Assembly (NCBI GenBank): GCA_016929795.1
Contig: JAFGIA010000305.1
Coordinates: 1-16,041, forward strand
Source of the DNA: Anaerolineae bacterium
GTDB taxonomy: Bacteria; Chloroflexota; Anaerolineae; JAAYZQ01
Length of the DNA stretch: 16,041 bases
Direction of reading: 5' to 3'
The position numbers and the translations under genes are program-made. The notes under the pieces were generated by a model that searched no databases, was not told the origin of the DNA, and saw only the letters and a program-made list of their open reading frames with translations. Positions 1-7,340 of the stretch are shown here, in pieces; positions within the stretch are counted from its first letter, which is position 1; each line of letters opens with the position of its first letter.

Positions 1-85
1 GGCTATCGCTCAGACCAGGGCAATCGGCAGCGCGTACAATCACCTCGCGCTCGCACTGCCAACTTGCAAATAACTTAATGATACT

Positions 86-967
86 GGTGCTACTCCTATC
101 TTCACCGGCACCGGCGAGAGGCCGGACATCTACTTTGGTCGCTCGGTGGGGGCGGCAGGAGACGTGAATGGAGATGGCTACGACGACGTCATCATTGGTG
201 CCCAGGCCTACGATAACTGGGCAGGCCGGGTCTATGTCTACTCAGGGGGCCCCAGCGGACTCGACGCTACCCCCATCTTCACCGCCAGCGGCGAAGGCCC
301 GTCCAACTCCTCCGGTCGCTGCGCGGGGGCGGCAGGGGATGTGAACGAAGATGGCTACTCTGACATCTTTGTCGGAGCACGTGGCTATGGAGACTTTGCA
401 GGCTGGATCTATGTCTACGCGGGGAGCGCTGGTGGCATCGACGCAGCTCCCACGTTCACGGCCACTGGCGCGCAAGCCAACAGCCTCTTTGGCTACTCGG
501 CCGGCACGGCGGGGGATGTGAACGGAGACGGCTATAAAGACCTCATTGTCGGGGCCCATGGCCAGAGCAACAACATGGGCCAGGTTTACGTCTACGCCGG
601 GAGCGCCAGTGGCCTGAGCGCTGTCCCCATCTTTACCGCCACTGGTGAGGCTGAGCACCACCACTTTGGCTATTCGGTGAGCACGGCAGGGGATATGAAT
701 GGCGACGGCTATGACGACGTGATCGTCGGGGCCTACCGATACAACGGCTCCACAGGTCGGGTCTACGTCTATCCTGGAAACGCCGGCGGGCTGAGCATCA
801 CTCCTATCTTCTCCGCCACCGGCGAGGGCCCGGTAACCTCTTTCGGCCGCTCGGTAGCGACGGCAGGGGATGTGAACGGGAAGGGTCATGCCGACCTGGT
901 CATTGGGGCCTTCGCCTCCGACGATTACACGGGCCGCGCGTGCGTCTACCTTGGCGAAGGTGAGTGA
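86..967 (+). repeat. In-gene tandem repeat, 177-nt period (59 codons)
   Basis: The GAT/GAC codon opening each DxNxDG motif occurs at 161, 338, 515, 692 and 869, every interval being exactly 177 nt. The units diverge at many positions but contain no indels between these marks, as expected for blades of a beta-propeller under selection for constant length. The array begins abruptly near base 86 with the tail of a preceding unit. Confidence 0.85.
146..967 (+). CDS. FG-GAP (integrin-alpha-like) repeat protein, 5'-truncated, probable gene remnant
   Basis: The protein consists of FG-GAP/VCBS-type beta-propeller repeats. Each unit has a calcium-binding core of the type DVNGDGY, followed by D(V/L)IVGA, then a GRVYVYxG strand and PIFTATGE. 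Five cores are visible, beginning at bases 161, 338, 515, 692 and 869. Proteins of this family are usually secreted or surface-attached and have a signal peptide; none is present here. The only in-frame start is GTG at 146, which lies inside a repeat. Repeat homology (GATPIFTGTGE, FGRSV) continues in frame upstream to about base 83-89, and an in-frame TAA sits at 71-73. The real N-terminus is therefore missing, and bases 1-82 show no repeat-like reading in the frames inspected. The fifth core is degenerate (DVNGKGH) and the gene ends soon after it in GEGE. I read this as the 3' part of a larger surface-protein gene. Whether it is expressed is doubtful. Confidence 0.75.
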   Translation: MGAAGDVNGDGYDDVIIGAQAYDNWAGRVYVYSGGPSGLDATPIFTASGEGPSNSSGRCAGAAGDVNEDGYSDIFVGARGYGDFAGWIYVYAGSAGGIDAAPTFTATGAQANSLFGYSAGTAGDVNGDGYKDLIVGAHGQSNNMGQVYVYAGSASGLSAVPIFTATGEAEHHHFGYSVSTAGDMNGDGYDDVIVGAYRYNGSTGRVYVYPGNAGGLSITPIFSATGEGPVTSFGRSVATAGDVNGKGHADLVIGAFASDDYTGRACVYLGEGE

Positions 968-1041
968 TCGCCTATTGGAAAACGTGCGAGGGGGCCATAA
1001 CAACTTGAGCAATCGCGGCCACGGATCAAAGCCCACACAAA

Positions 1042-1074
1042 ATGCCTTTGCCGCTCCAGAAGCAGCAAAGGCAT
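1042..1074. terminator. Hairpin terminator between convergent FG-GAP gene and tRNA-Gly
   Basis: A perfect 10-bp inverted repeat, ATGCCTTTGC at 1042-1051 and GCAAAGGCAT at 1065-1074, can be extended inward by GCT/AGC across one mismatch. On the - strand the stem is followed by TTTG, which suits the tRNA transcript. On the + strand it is followed by CTTTCT, a weaker tract. It probably acts in both directions. Confidence 0.7.
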
Positions 1075-1081
1075 CTTTCTG

Positions 1082-1153
1082 AGCGGGTGACGGGATTCGA
1101 ACCCGTGACAACCTGCTTGGGAAGCAGGTACGCTACCACTGCGTCACACCCGC
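1082..1153 (-). tRNA. tRNA-Gly (anticodon CCC)
   Basis: On the - strand a 72-nt cloverleaf can be folded. The acceptor stem pairs GCGGGTG with CACCCGC and the discriminator is U. The D-arm contains GCAGTGGTAGC. The anticodon stem CCTGC/GCAGG encloses the loop TTCCCAA, giving anticodon CCC (glycine, codon GGG). The T-arm contains GGTTCGAATCC. CCA is not encoded: the discriminator is followed by CAG. A strong promoter lies 30 nt upstream and a hairpin terminator 7 nt downstream, so it is a single-gene transcript. Confidence 0.97.
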
Positions 1154-1183
1154 ATAGACATCAACTCAATCTCAGCGGGGACC

Positions 1184-1212
1184 AGTATACCACATTGCCC
1201 TTTTGGATGCAA
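1184..1212 (-). promoter_or_regulatory. Promoter of tRNA-Gly
   Basis: On the - strand there is a -35 TTGCAT (1207-1212), a 17-nt spacer and a -10 TATACT (1184-1189). The -10 is preceded by TGTGG, giving an extended -10 (TGG directly before the hexamer). The hexamer ends 30 nt before the tRNA 5' end. Confidence 0.75.
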
Positions 1213-1262
1213 ATTTCCACGCCCCGGAATCCCGGCCGCCCTTGCTACTCCCGCCACACCGG

Positions 1263-1292
1263 TTGACAAGCCTTTGGAAAGTGTGGTACAAT
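1263..1292 (+). promoter_or_regulatory. Promoter of the LysM-esterase-MBL operon
   Basis: There is a consensus -35 TTGACA (1263-1268), an 18-nt spacer and a -10 TACAAT (1287-1292). The -10 is preceded by GTGTGG, so an extended -10 TGG is also present. The expected start is near 1299, leaving a leader of about 37 nt before the LysM gene. It is divergent from the tRNA-Gly promoter. Confidence 0.8.
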
Positions 1293-1335
1293 CCAAGACG
1301 ACCCACTTACCATCTGCAGAAAGGAGCCAAACACC

Positions 1336-1578
1336 ATGAAGTACCTAGTCAAGAAGGGCGACACCCTGAGCAAAATCGCCGAGGAAGTCTATGGCGACGG
1401 CAACCGTTGGCGGGAGATCCTGGAAGCCAACAAGGATCAGATCGAGAACCCGAGCCTGATCCGCGCCGGATGGGAGCTGAGCATTCCAGGCGTCGGTGAA
1501 GAGGAGGATGAGAAAAAGGCCAAGCCCGACACCAGCGGCACCTACGGCAAAAAGATAGCCGGCAGCCAGGCGGAGTAA
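1336..1578 (+). CDS. Small LysM-domain protein without signal peptide
   Basis: This 80-residue protein is almost entirely one LysM domain (about residues 2-51). It contains KKGDTLSKIAEEVYGD, the W25 helix, EANKDQIENP and the closing RAGWELSIP. A charged, disordered-looking tail follows (EEEDEKKAKPD). The IxNPxLIRxGxxLxIP ending resembles the LysM module of Kbp/YgaU and phage-tail LysM proteins more than that of secreted peptidoglycan hydrolases. There is no signal peptide or membrane segment, so a cytoplasmic location is likely. Binding of peptidoglycan or another glycan is possible but not shown. The start is supported by AAGGAG about 10 nt upstream. It is the first gene of an operon: the esterase gene starts 31 nt downstream and no terminator lies between them. 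Confidence 0.85.
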   Translation: MKYLVKKGDTLSKIAEEVYGDGNRWREILEANKDQIENPSLIRAGWELSIPGVGEEEDEKKAKPDTSGTYGKKIAGSQAE

Positions 1579-1609
1579 TGCCCGGCAATCTCCAATAGAG
1601 GAGGACACC

Positions 1610-2365
1610 ATGTCCGAGATCGAAATCATGCCTGGGGCAGAGCCCTTTTTCTTCGAGGGCAACGAGGTGGGCTGCCTGGTCTCCCACGGGTTCACCGGCA
1701 CCACCCAGAGCATGCGCTTTTTGGGTGAGTTCCTCGCGCGCGAGGGGGGATTCACCGTCATCGGTCCGCGCCTCAAGGGGCACGGCACAACCCCCGAGGA
1801 CATGGCGCTGTCGACCGCCGAGGATTGGGTGCGCTCCGTCGAAGAAGCGATGCACACCCTCCAGGGGCGCTGCGACAAGATCTTTGTCACCGGCCTGTCC
1901 ATGGGCGGCACCCTCACTCTTTACCTGGCCGCCCTCTATCCCGGCGTCTTTGCCGGCGCCCTGCCCATCAACGGCGCCGTCTTTCTCAACAGCCCCGACA
2001 TGGCAGGACTGGCCTTCATGGTCGGCGCGCCGCCCCTTGTCCCTGGCGTCGGCTCGGACATCAAGAAACCGGGCGAGGTCGAGCTGGCCTACCCCGTCGT
2101 GCCTGTGCCCGCCATCCGTCATCTCTACGCCTTGATCGCCGTCACGCGCGAGCTGCTGCCCCGCGTGACCTGCCCCACGCTGGTCTTTCAGTCGCGCGAC
2201 GACCACGTTGTGGTGCCCGACAACGCGCCCTACATCCTGGAGCATATTGGCGCCGAGGAGAAACGGCTGGTGTGGCTGGAGAACTCCTACCACGTCGCCA
2301 CCCTCGATAACGACAAGGAGCGGATCGCCGAGGAGACACTGCGCTTCATCCAGGCACACCGCTAG
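1610..2365 (+). CDS. Alpha/beta hydrolase, Est30-like carboxylesterase
   Basis: This 251-residue serine hydrolase matches the length and pattern of Est30-type carboxylesterases and monoacylglycerol lipases. Visible elements are SHGFTGTT (residues 25-32, oxyanion-hole region), the GHGTTPEDM loop, the nucleophile elbow GLSMGG with Ser97, a catalytic Asp in QSRDDHVVVP (probably Asp198) and catalytic His228 in ENSYHVATLD. The catalytic triad is complete. No signal peptide is seen, so it should act in the cytoplasm on short- to medium-chain esters or monoglycerides. The natural substrate cannot be read from sequence. A strong ribosome-binding site (AGAGGAGGA, 1597-1605) fixes the ATG start. The gene lies between the LysM gene and an MBL-fold hydrolase gene (42 nt downstream) and is probably cotranscribed with both. 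Confidence 0.92.
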   Translation: MSEIEIMPGAEPFFFEGNEVGCLVSHGFTGTTQSMRFLGEFLAREGGFTVIGPRLKGHGTTPEDMALSTAEDWVRSVEEAMHTLQGRCDKIFVTGLSMGGTLTLYLAALYPGVFAGALPINGAVFLNSPDMAGLAFMVGAPPLVPGVGSDIKKPGEVELAYPVVPVPAIRHLYALIAVTRELLPRVTCPTLVFQSRDDHVVVPDNAPYILEHIGAEEKRLVWLENSYHVATLDNDKERIAEETLRFIQAHR

Positions 2366-2408
2366 GCATCCTTCGGCCAGCCAAAGCCGTAGGCGCGCAA
2401 GAGGAAAC

Positions 2409-3401
2409 ATGAACGAAACGTCGCGGCTGGAGTATTTGCACGCCATCGAGCTGCCGACCCCCTTCCCCGTCGGCCCTGTCACCGTCTATCTCGGCGACGC
2501 GCCCGGCGGGCCGCTCACCCTCGTCGACACCGGCCCACGCTCGTCGCGCACCCGCGCCGCCCTCGACACCGGCCTTGCCGCCCTCGGCCACACCGTCTCG
2601 GACCTTGACCGCATTTTCGTCACCCATGCCCACGCCGACCACTTTGGCCTCGCCGCCGAGCTCCAGGCCGAGTCAGGGGCAGAGGTCGTGACGCATACCT
2701 GGAATGTGGATGGGCTGGCCGACTATCGAGAGAATCGCGAGCGGCTCACCGAGTTCTACGCCGGCCTGCTGCGCCGGGCCGCGGTGCCGGTCGAAATATT
2801 GGTCACAGTGTACGAGGCCACGCGGGCAGTCAATCACTTTGCGCAGCCGGTGGGCGTCGACGTGACGGTAGACGAGGGAGACGAGATCCCCCTTGCCGGG
2901 CTGCGCTGGCAAGTGCTGCACACACCCGGGCACTCCACCGGCCTGGTGTGCCTCTACGAGCCGGCGTCCGCCACCCTCCTCTCGAGCGACCACCTGCTCG
3001 CCGACATTTCGTCAAACCCCGTCGTCGAGCCGCCGCCGCCAGGTCACCCGCAGCGCCTCAGGAGCCTGGCGCTCTACCGCGATTCCCTGCAGCGCGTGGC
3101 CGCCATGCGTGTGTCGCGCGCACTGCCCAGCCACGGGCCCGTGATCCATGACGTAGCGGGGTTGGTTGCCGAGCGGATGCAATTTCACGAGCGGCGTGTC
3201 GCGCGCGTCCTCGATGCCCTCCGTGCCGGCGCGCGCACCACCTGGGACATCACCCTGGCCCTCTTTCCCGCCAGGTCACCCCTCGACACCTTCCTCGCCG
3301 TGTCGGAAGTGATCGGCCACCTCGACCTGCTCGAGATCGACGGCCGCATCGCGTGCCAGCCCGTCGACGGCATCGACACCTGGCACCTCCTCGCCCCCTG
3401 A
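2409..3401 (+). CDS. Metallo-beta-lactamase-fold hydrolase with C-terminal helical domain
   Basis: This 330-residue MBL-fold metal-dependent hydrolase carries the zinc motif THAHADH (His73, His75, Asp77, His78). The further ligands are His175 in HTPGHSTG, Asp194 in LLSSDHLL and probably His242 in LPSHGP, so both metal sites look intact. Residues from about 255 form a separate helical or winged-helix-like C-terminal domain (RVLDALRAGARTTWDI...), as in MBL proteins related to LACTB2. The ATG at 2409 has AAGAGGA just upstream. The same frame is open further upstream, but that stretch overlaps the esterase gene and is not gene-like. It is the last gene of the LysM-esterase-MBL operon. The substrate is unknown; a thioester, lactone or other hydrolysis role is possible. 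Confidence 0.9.
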   Translation: MNETSRLEYLHAIELPTPFPVGPVTVYLGDAPGGPLTLVDTGPRSSRTRAALDTGLAALGHTVSDLDRIFVTHAHADHFGLAAELQAESGAEVVTHTWNVDGLADYRENRERLTEFYAGLLRRAAVPVEILVTVYEATRAVNHFAQPVGVDVTVDEGDEIPLAGLRWQVLHTPGHSTGLVCLYEPASATLLSSDHLLADISSNPVVEPPPPGHPQRLRSLALYRDSLQRVAAMRVSRALPSHGPVIHDVAGLVAERMQFHERRVARVLDALRAGARTTWDITLALFPARSPLDTFLAVSEVIGHLDLLEIDGRIACQPVDGIDTWHLLAP

Positions 3402-3409
3402 TCCTGTAC

Positions 3410-3428
3410 CACAATCCTCCGGATTGTG
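3410..3428. terminator. Hairpin in convergent spacer between MBL and HAD genes
   Basis: There is an 8-bp perfect stem, CACAATCC (3410-3417) and GGATTGTG (3421-3428), with loop TCC. It lies 9 nt after the MBL stop codon. A second GC stem, GGGGCC/GGCCCC, lies at 3455-3478. Neither has a clear U-tract, so intrinsic termination is tentative. Confidence 0.35.
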
Positions 3429-3492
3429 CCCCCCGCACCCCGGTTCCTTTTGCTGGGGCCAGTCTCCGACCGGGCCCCCGGCAGGTGGGCTC

Positions 3493-4527
3493 TTACCCTG
3501 CGCCTGGCCCGAGCAGCTCAAACAGCCCCCCCAGGTCCTGGATCACCGGGCAGTCATAGCCGTCCGCCTCCCCGTCGCGCACCACGAGCACGCCATCGAT
3601 CCCTGCCGCGCGGGCGCCGGCGATGTCATGCCGGTAGCTGTCGCCCACGTACACCGTGCGCCAGGCATCCAGCTCCATCTGATCCAGCGCCTGCTGGAAA
3701 ATCAGGGGGTGGGGCTTGTTGCAGCCGGCATAGGCCGACGCCCATACCAGCTCAAAATAGTCGTCGAGACCGGCCTGCATCACCCGGTCGCGCAGATTCC
3801 AGCTCCAATTGGACACGATCCCGAGGCGGTATCCCTCCTCGGCCAGCGCCGACAGCACCTCCTTGACCTCGTGGTAGGGCCGGATGACGCCCGGGCGCGA
3901 ATACCACGCTTCCTGCGCTTTCCGGAAGGCGGCCACAGTCCCATCACTCGCGTCCACGTCCAGCGCCCCGAGGACGGCGCGGGCCATCTGTGCCTCCACC
4001 TCCGCGTCCTGGGCCTTGGTCGCGGCAAAGGTCATCCGATCCGCTTCCGCCCAGAAAGGGTCCCACACGGCCTGGACGGCCGCCTGCACCTCTTCCGGCG
4101 TGCGCTCCACCCCCAGCGTGCGCAGCGCCTCGCTGCCGATCACCGGCACCGGCGGATCGAAATAGACGAGCGTGTAGCCCATATCGAACAGGATGGCGTC
4201 GTAGCGACGCGGTCGCACCTCCAGGGCCACCGCGCCCAGCGCCTCTTTCTCGGGCGGGTAGAGATTGCGCAGCGCGTCCAGCAGCTCCCCAGGCGGCAGC
4301 TCTGGGGCGATGGCGCGCGCATCTTCGGCCGTCACCAGCGCGTCGAAATCCGCATAGTGGGCCACACGCACCACGTCGGCCAGGTGGCGACCGTTCAGGC
4401 GCAGGCGATCCCCCGCCTGCAGGCGCCGGATGTTGTCATAGCCGGCCCGCACCTCGACCCTCTTTCGCCCGTCGAGGATCTGCTCCAGAAAGGGCTCGCG
4501 CACCCATAGCGTCTTGGTGCGGATCAT
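3493..4527 (-). CDS. ASCH-domain / HAD-superfamily hydrolase fusion
   Basis: The 344-residue protein has two parts. Residues 1 to about 105 look like an ASCH (PUA-like) domain: KTLWVREPFLEQILDGRK, VEVRAG, LQAGDRLRLNG, AHYADFDAL, LYPPEKEALGAVALEV. Residues from 109 form a HAD hydrolase with a C1 helical cap. Motif I is FDMGYTL (nucleophile Asp115), motif II is GIVSN (Ser239), motif III is Lys271 in NKPHP, and motif IV is GDSYRHD (Asp296, Asp301). The second motif-I aspartate, normally the general acid/base of phosphatases, is Gly117. I chose the ATG at 4527, whose ATGA overlaps the pyk stop codon and has GGGGGTGG upstream. GTG at 4533 would add two residues. It is translationally coupled to pyk and is the last gene of the operon. 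The HAD call is firm, the ASCH call likely, the substrate unknown. Confidence 0.85.
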   Translation of the reverse strand: MIRTKTLWVREPFLEQILDGRKRVEVRAGYDNIRRLQAGDRLRLNGRHLADVVRVAHYADFDALVTAEDARAIAPELPPGELLDALRNLYPPEKEALGAVALEVRPRRYDAILFDMGYTLVYFDPPVPVIGSEALRTLGVERTPEEVQAAVQAVWDPFWAEADRMTFAATKAQDAEVEAQMARAVLGALDVDASDGTVAAFRKAQEAWYSRPGVIRPYHEVKEVLSALAEEGYRLGIVSNWSWNLRDRVMQAGLDDYFELVWASAYAGCNKPHPLIFQQALDQMELDAWRTVYVGDSYRHDIAGARAAGIDGVLVVRDGEADGYDCPVIQDLGGLFELLGPGAG

Positions 4528-5960
4528 CGCCACCCCCGCTCTTCGCCCACACGGTGCGCCTTCAGTGTATTCGTCAGCCCGGCGCCGCCCAGCGGCACCC
4601 CGGCCGTGATGATCACCAGGTCACCGTCGTCCACCAGGCCGCGCTCACGCGCCGCGTCGACCACAGTGACAATCATCGCTTCCGTATCCGCAAAGGCATC
4701 CACCCAGATCGGAACCACACCCCACACCAGGGCGAGCTGCCGGTACGTGTCCTCGCGCGGCGTCGGGGCCAGGATCGGCGTGCTCGGCCGGTGGCTGGCC
4801 ACACGCTGCGCCGTGCTGCCATTCATCGTCGAGGCCATGATCGCCCGCGCCCCCAGCTCGGCGGCGATCTCGGCCGCGATCTGGCTGATCGCCTCAGTCA
4901 CGTCCCGCGCACTCGAATCAAAGGTACGCCGCAGCCATTCCTGGTAGGGCAGGCTCCGCTCTGTCACTTCGGCGATGCGCGCCATCGTGCGCACCGCCAT
5001 GGTGGCATAGCGGCCCACCGCCGTTTCGCCCGACAGCATGATCGCATCCGAGCCGTCGAGGATCGCATTGGCCACATCCGATGCCTCCGCCCGCGTCGGC
5101 CGCGGGTTTCGGATCATCGAGTCGAGCATCTGCGTGGCCGTAATGACCGGCAGGCTGGCCTGGTTGGCCAGCTTGATGATCCGCTTCTGGATGATCGGCA
5201 CCTCTTCCGCCGGTGCCTCGATCCCCAGGTCGCCGCGCGCGACCATGATCCCATCCGACACGGCAATGATCGACTCGATGCAATCGACCGCCTCCGGTTT
5301 TTCGATCTTGGCAATGATCGGGGTGCGAGCGCCCAGCTCCTCCTGCAGGTAGCGGCGCAGGAGCTCCACGTCCTCGGCGCAGCGCACGAAGGACAGCGCA
5401 AAATAGTCCACATCTTGCTCGACGGCGAACGCGGCATCGGCACGGTCCTTGTCAGTGATCGACGGCATCGCCAGGCCCGTGTGCGGCAGGCTGACCCCCT
5501 TACGCGAGCTGAGCAGCCCGCCGGTGACCACGCGCGCCAATACCTGCTCTTGGGCCCCCTCGGTGACCAGCAGCTCCAGCAGTCCGTCGTCCATCAGGAT
5601 CCGGTCGCCCACTCGCACGTCGCGCAACACCTCAGGATGTGGCACGGGGATCACGCCCGGCTCCTCCGTCGACTCCTCGTTGCGCAGGCGCACCATTTCC
5701 CCCTCAGCCAGGGCCACCTGGTGCCCTGGCAGCAGGCCGACGCGCAGCTTGGGACCCTGCAGGTCGGCAAGCACCGCGATCGGGCAGCGATTCTCGCGTG
5801 CCACCTCGCGCACCAGCGCGATGCGGCGCGCATGATCCTCGTACGTGCCGTGTGAAAAGTTGATGCGGGCGACGGCCATCCCCGCCTGTGCAAAAGCGCG
5901 GATCGTCTCCAGGTCGCCAGACACTGGACCGAGGGTACACACAATCTTGGTTCTCAGCAT
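4524..5960 (-). CDS. pyk: Pyruvate kinase
   Basis: This 478-residue protein catalyses phosphoenolpyruvate + ADP to pyruvate + ATP, the last step of glycolysis, in the cytoplasm. Signatures are clear: the N-terminus RTKIVCTLGP, ARINFSHG (Arg32, Asn34, Ser36), LADLQGPKLR, the B domain with ILMDDG and SSRKGVSLP, the active-site lysine in AKIEKPEAV (Lys218), metal ligands Glu220 and Asp244 (ARGDLG), ATQMLDSM, and RPTRAEASDVANAILDG...MLSGETAVG. The C-terminal regulatory domain ends normally. No extra PEP-utiliser domain is present. The frame is open further upstream, but the ATG at 5960 starts exactly at the family N-terminus and has GAGGT 4 nt before it. The gene follows the MFS gene by 13 nt and overlaps the ASCH-HAD gene by 4 nt. 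Confidence 0.97.
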   Translation of the reverse strand: MLRTKIVCTLGPVSGDLETIRAFAQAGMAVARINFSHGTYEDHARRIALVREVARENRCPIAVLADLQGPKLRVGLLPGHQVALAEGEMVRLRNEESTEEPGVIPVPHPEVLRDVRVGDRILMDDGLLELLVTEGAQEQVLARVVTGGLLSSRKGVSLPHTGLAMPSITDKDRADAAFAVEQDVDYFALSFVRCAEDVELLRRYLQEELGARTPIIAKIEKPEAVDCIESIIAVSDGIMVARGDLGIEAPAEEVPIIQKRIIKLANQASLPVITATQMLDSMIRNPRPTRAEASDVANAILDGSDAIMLSGETAVGRYATMAVRTMARIAEVTERSLPYQEWLRRTFDSSARDVTEAISQIAAEIAAELGARAIMASTMNGSTAQRVASHRPSTPILAPTPREDTYRQLALVWGVVPIWVDAFADTEAMIVTVVDAARERGLVDDGDLVIITAGVPLGGAGLTNTLKAHRVGEERGWR

Positions 5961-5973
5961 AGTGACCTCGCTG

Positions 5974-7248
5974 TCATTCAAAAGGCGGGGGGAAATCGGC
6001 GTCGACGCCATTCAGGAGCCGCTGCTCAGCTTCGCGCAGGGCAAAGATCGAAGCCAGGCCGGCGATCAGTACAACCACGCCGGTGACAATAAAGACACTC
6101 TCGGGCCCCATCACATCGCCAAGGATGCCAGCCATGATCAGCGCGCCCATCGTCCCGATGCCAATGACGGTCACCATCGCGCTCTCCACGCGCCCCCGTT
6201 GCGCGTCGGGCACCAGCGCCTGCGTCATGGCCGCCAGCGTGGTCCGCGCCGACACAACGCACAGGCCGACGATCAGCGCGCCGGCGAGCACTAGCCAGTA
6301 GGCCGGCGTCGCGGCAAAGACCAGGATGCCCCCGCCCAGAATGATCATGGTCACACTCACGATCTGGCGCGAGCGAGCCCACGATGCATACGCGCTGATC
6401 AGCAGTGCGCCCAGTGCCATGCCGATCCCTTCCATGGCCTGCAGCAGGCCGAGCAGCGCAGTTTCGAGGCCAAAGAGCCGGTTAAAGTAGAATGCGGCCA
6501 GCAGCACCGTGGCACTCAGGCCGAGCGTGGCCATGGTGGTAATCGCCATCAACTGCAGCAGGTACTTGTTACTGCCAATGTAGCGCACCCCCTCGGTGAA
6601 CGCTGCCCAGAAGCGCCGGAACTCGCCGCGCGGCGCCGCCATACTGGCCGGCAGCTTGCCCTGCGGGATGCGCGCCGCGAGGAGCACCAACCCCGACAGC
6701 ACAAAAGTAGCTGCGTCCACCGCAAAGGCGGTGTCTGTGGAGGTGAGGCTGATGACGAGGGTGGCCAGCGACGAGCCCAGGATAAGCGACACCAGCTCTG
6801 TCGCCTGGATGAGGGCATTGGCGGTCAAAAGATGATCTTCGGGAACCATGTTCGGCACCGACGCGTTGCGCGCCGGGATGTACACTGCCCCGAGCGCCAT
6901 GACGCCAAAGGCGACCAGGTACAAGATCCAGAGGTCTCCCGGCTCTTGCACCAGCAGCGCCAGCAGGATCACGCCAGCGCGTACCAAGTCGGTCACGATC
7001 ATGACCACCTTGCGGCTAAAGCGGTCGATCAACACCCCACTGGCGAGGGCAAAGAGCTGCGGCAGGGTGACGGCCACACCGATAGCAATCAGGGCAAACC
7101 CCGACGCGCGCGCGACATTGTTGATGAGTACCAGGGCAGCGACGACTGCGAAATTGTCGCCGATCTTGGAGATGAGCTGACTCACCCACAGAGCCAGAAA
7201 ATCGCGGTTTTGTAAGACCGTGAGCATGCCGGCCTTGCCGTTATTCAT
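5974..7248 (-). CDS. Major facilitator superfamily transporter (probable drug/siderophore-type exporter)
   Basis: The 424-residue integral membrane protein has about 12 hydrophobic segments. It carries the MFS motif A between segments 2 and 3, GVLIDRFSRK (residues 71-80), and a charged Asp31 in the first segment (SKIGDNF). The length and the NRDFLALWVSQLISKIGD start resemble the EntS/MefA-like exporter branch. Segments 5 and 6 carry AVYIPARNASVPNMVPEDHLLTAN in two parts, typical of this branch. It probably exports a small molecule by proton antiport, with substrate unknown. The ATG is supported by AAGGA six bases upstream. It is the first gene of the operon MFS-pyk-HAD, with a good promoter 37 nt before the start codon. 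It ends in an acidic, proline-rich tail (DADFPPPFE). Confidence 0.9.
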   Translation of the reverse strand: MNNGKAGMLTVLQNRDFLALWVSQLISKIGDNFAVVAALVLINNVARASGFALIAIGVAVTLPQLFALASGVLIDRFSRKVVMIVTDLVRAGVILLALLVQEPGDLWILYLVAFGVMALGAVYIPARNASVPNMVPEDHLLTANALIQATELVSLILGSSLATLVISLTSTDTAFAVDAATFVLSGLVLLAARIPQGKLPASMAAPRGEFRRFWAAFTEGVRYIGSNKYLLQLMAITTMATLGLSATVLLAAFYFNRLFGLETALLGLLQAMEGIGMALGALLISAYASWARSRQIVSVTMIILGGGILVFAATPAYWLVLAGALIVGLCVVSARTTLAAMTQALVPDAQRGRVESAMVTVIGIGTMGALIMAGILGDVMGPESVFIVTGVVVLIAGLASIFALREAEQRLLNGVDADFPPPFE

Positions 7249-7284
7249 GCCTATTCCTTGTTACGAGCGTCGCGCACGGGATGC

Positions 7285-7313
7285 ATTATACCGACAAAGC
7301 GCCTAGTTGGCAA
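7285..7313 (-). promoter_or_regulatory. Promoter of the MFS-pyk-ASCH/HAD operon
   Basis: On the - strand there is a -35 TTGCCA (7308-7313), a 17-nt spacer and a perfect -10 TATAAT (7285-7290). The expected start is near 7278, leaving about 30 nt of leader before the MFS gene. It lies in the 92-nt spacer after the YfhO-like gene. No clear terminator for that gene was seen, so read-through is possible. Confidence 0.8.
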
Positions 7314-7340
7314 ACGCATCCACCTGTGCCACACAGAATG

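Noticed and set aside
79..168. A short reading frame starting MILVLLLSSPAPA that looks like a signal peptide ahead of the FG-GAP repeats
   Set aside because: It is in a different frame from the repeats, and the same bases read as repeat sequence (GATPIFTGTGE, FGRSV) in the repeat frame. The signal-like string is a chance shadow and ends at a TGA inside the first repeat.
1082..1153. tRNA-Gly as an integration (attachment) site
   Set aside because: The broken FG-GAP gene next to it is suggestive, but no integrase gene or duplicated tRNA 3' end was seen in the window.
2208..2408. Upstream extension of the MBL-fold protein
   Set aside because: The extension overlaps the end of the esterase gene and is Arg/Pro/Ser-rich. 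ATG 2409 with its ribosome-binding site begins at the expected domain start.
3990..5855. Long + strand open frame opposite pyruvate kinase
   Set aside because: Low-complexity Arg/Pro/His composition with no motif. The - strand encodes a complete pyruvate kinase.
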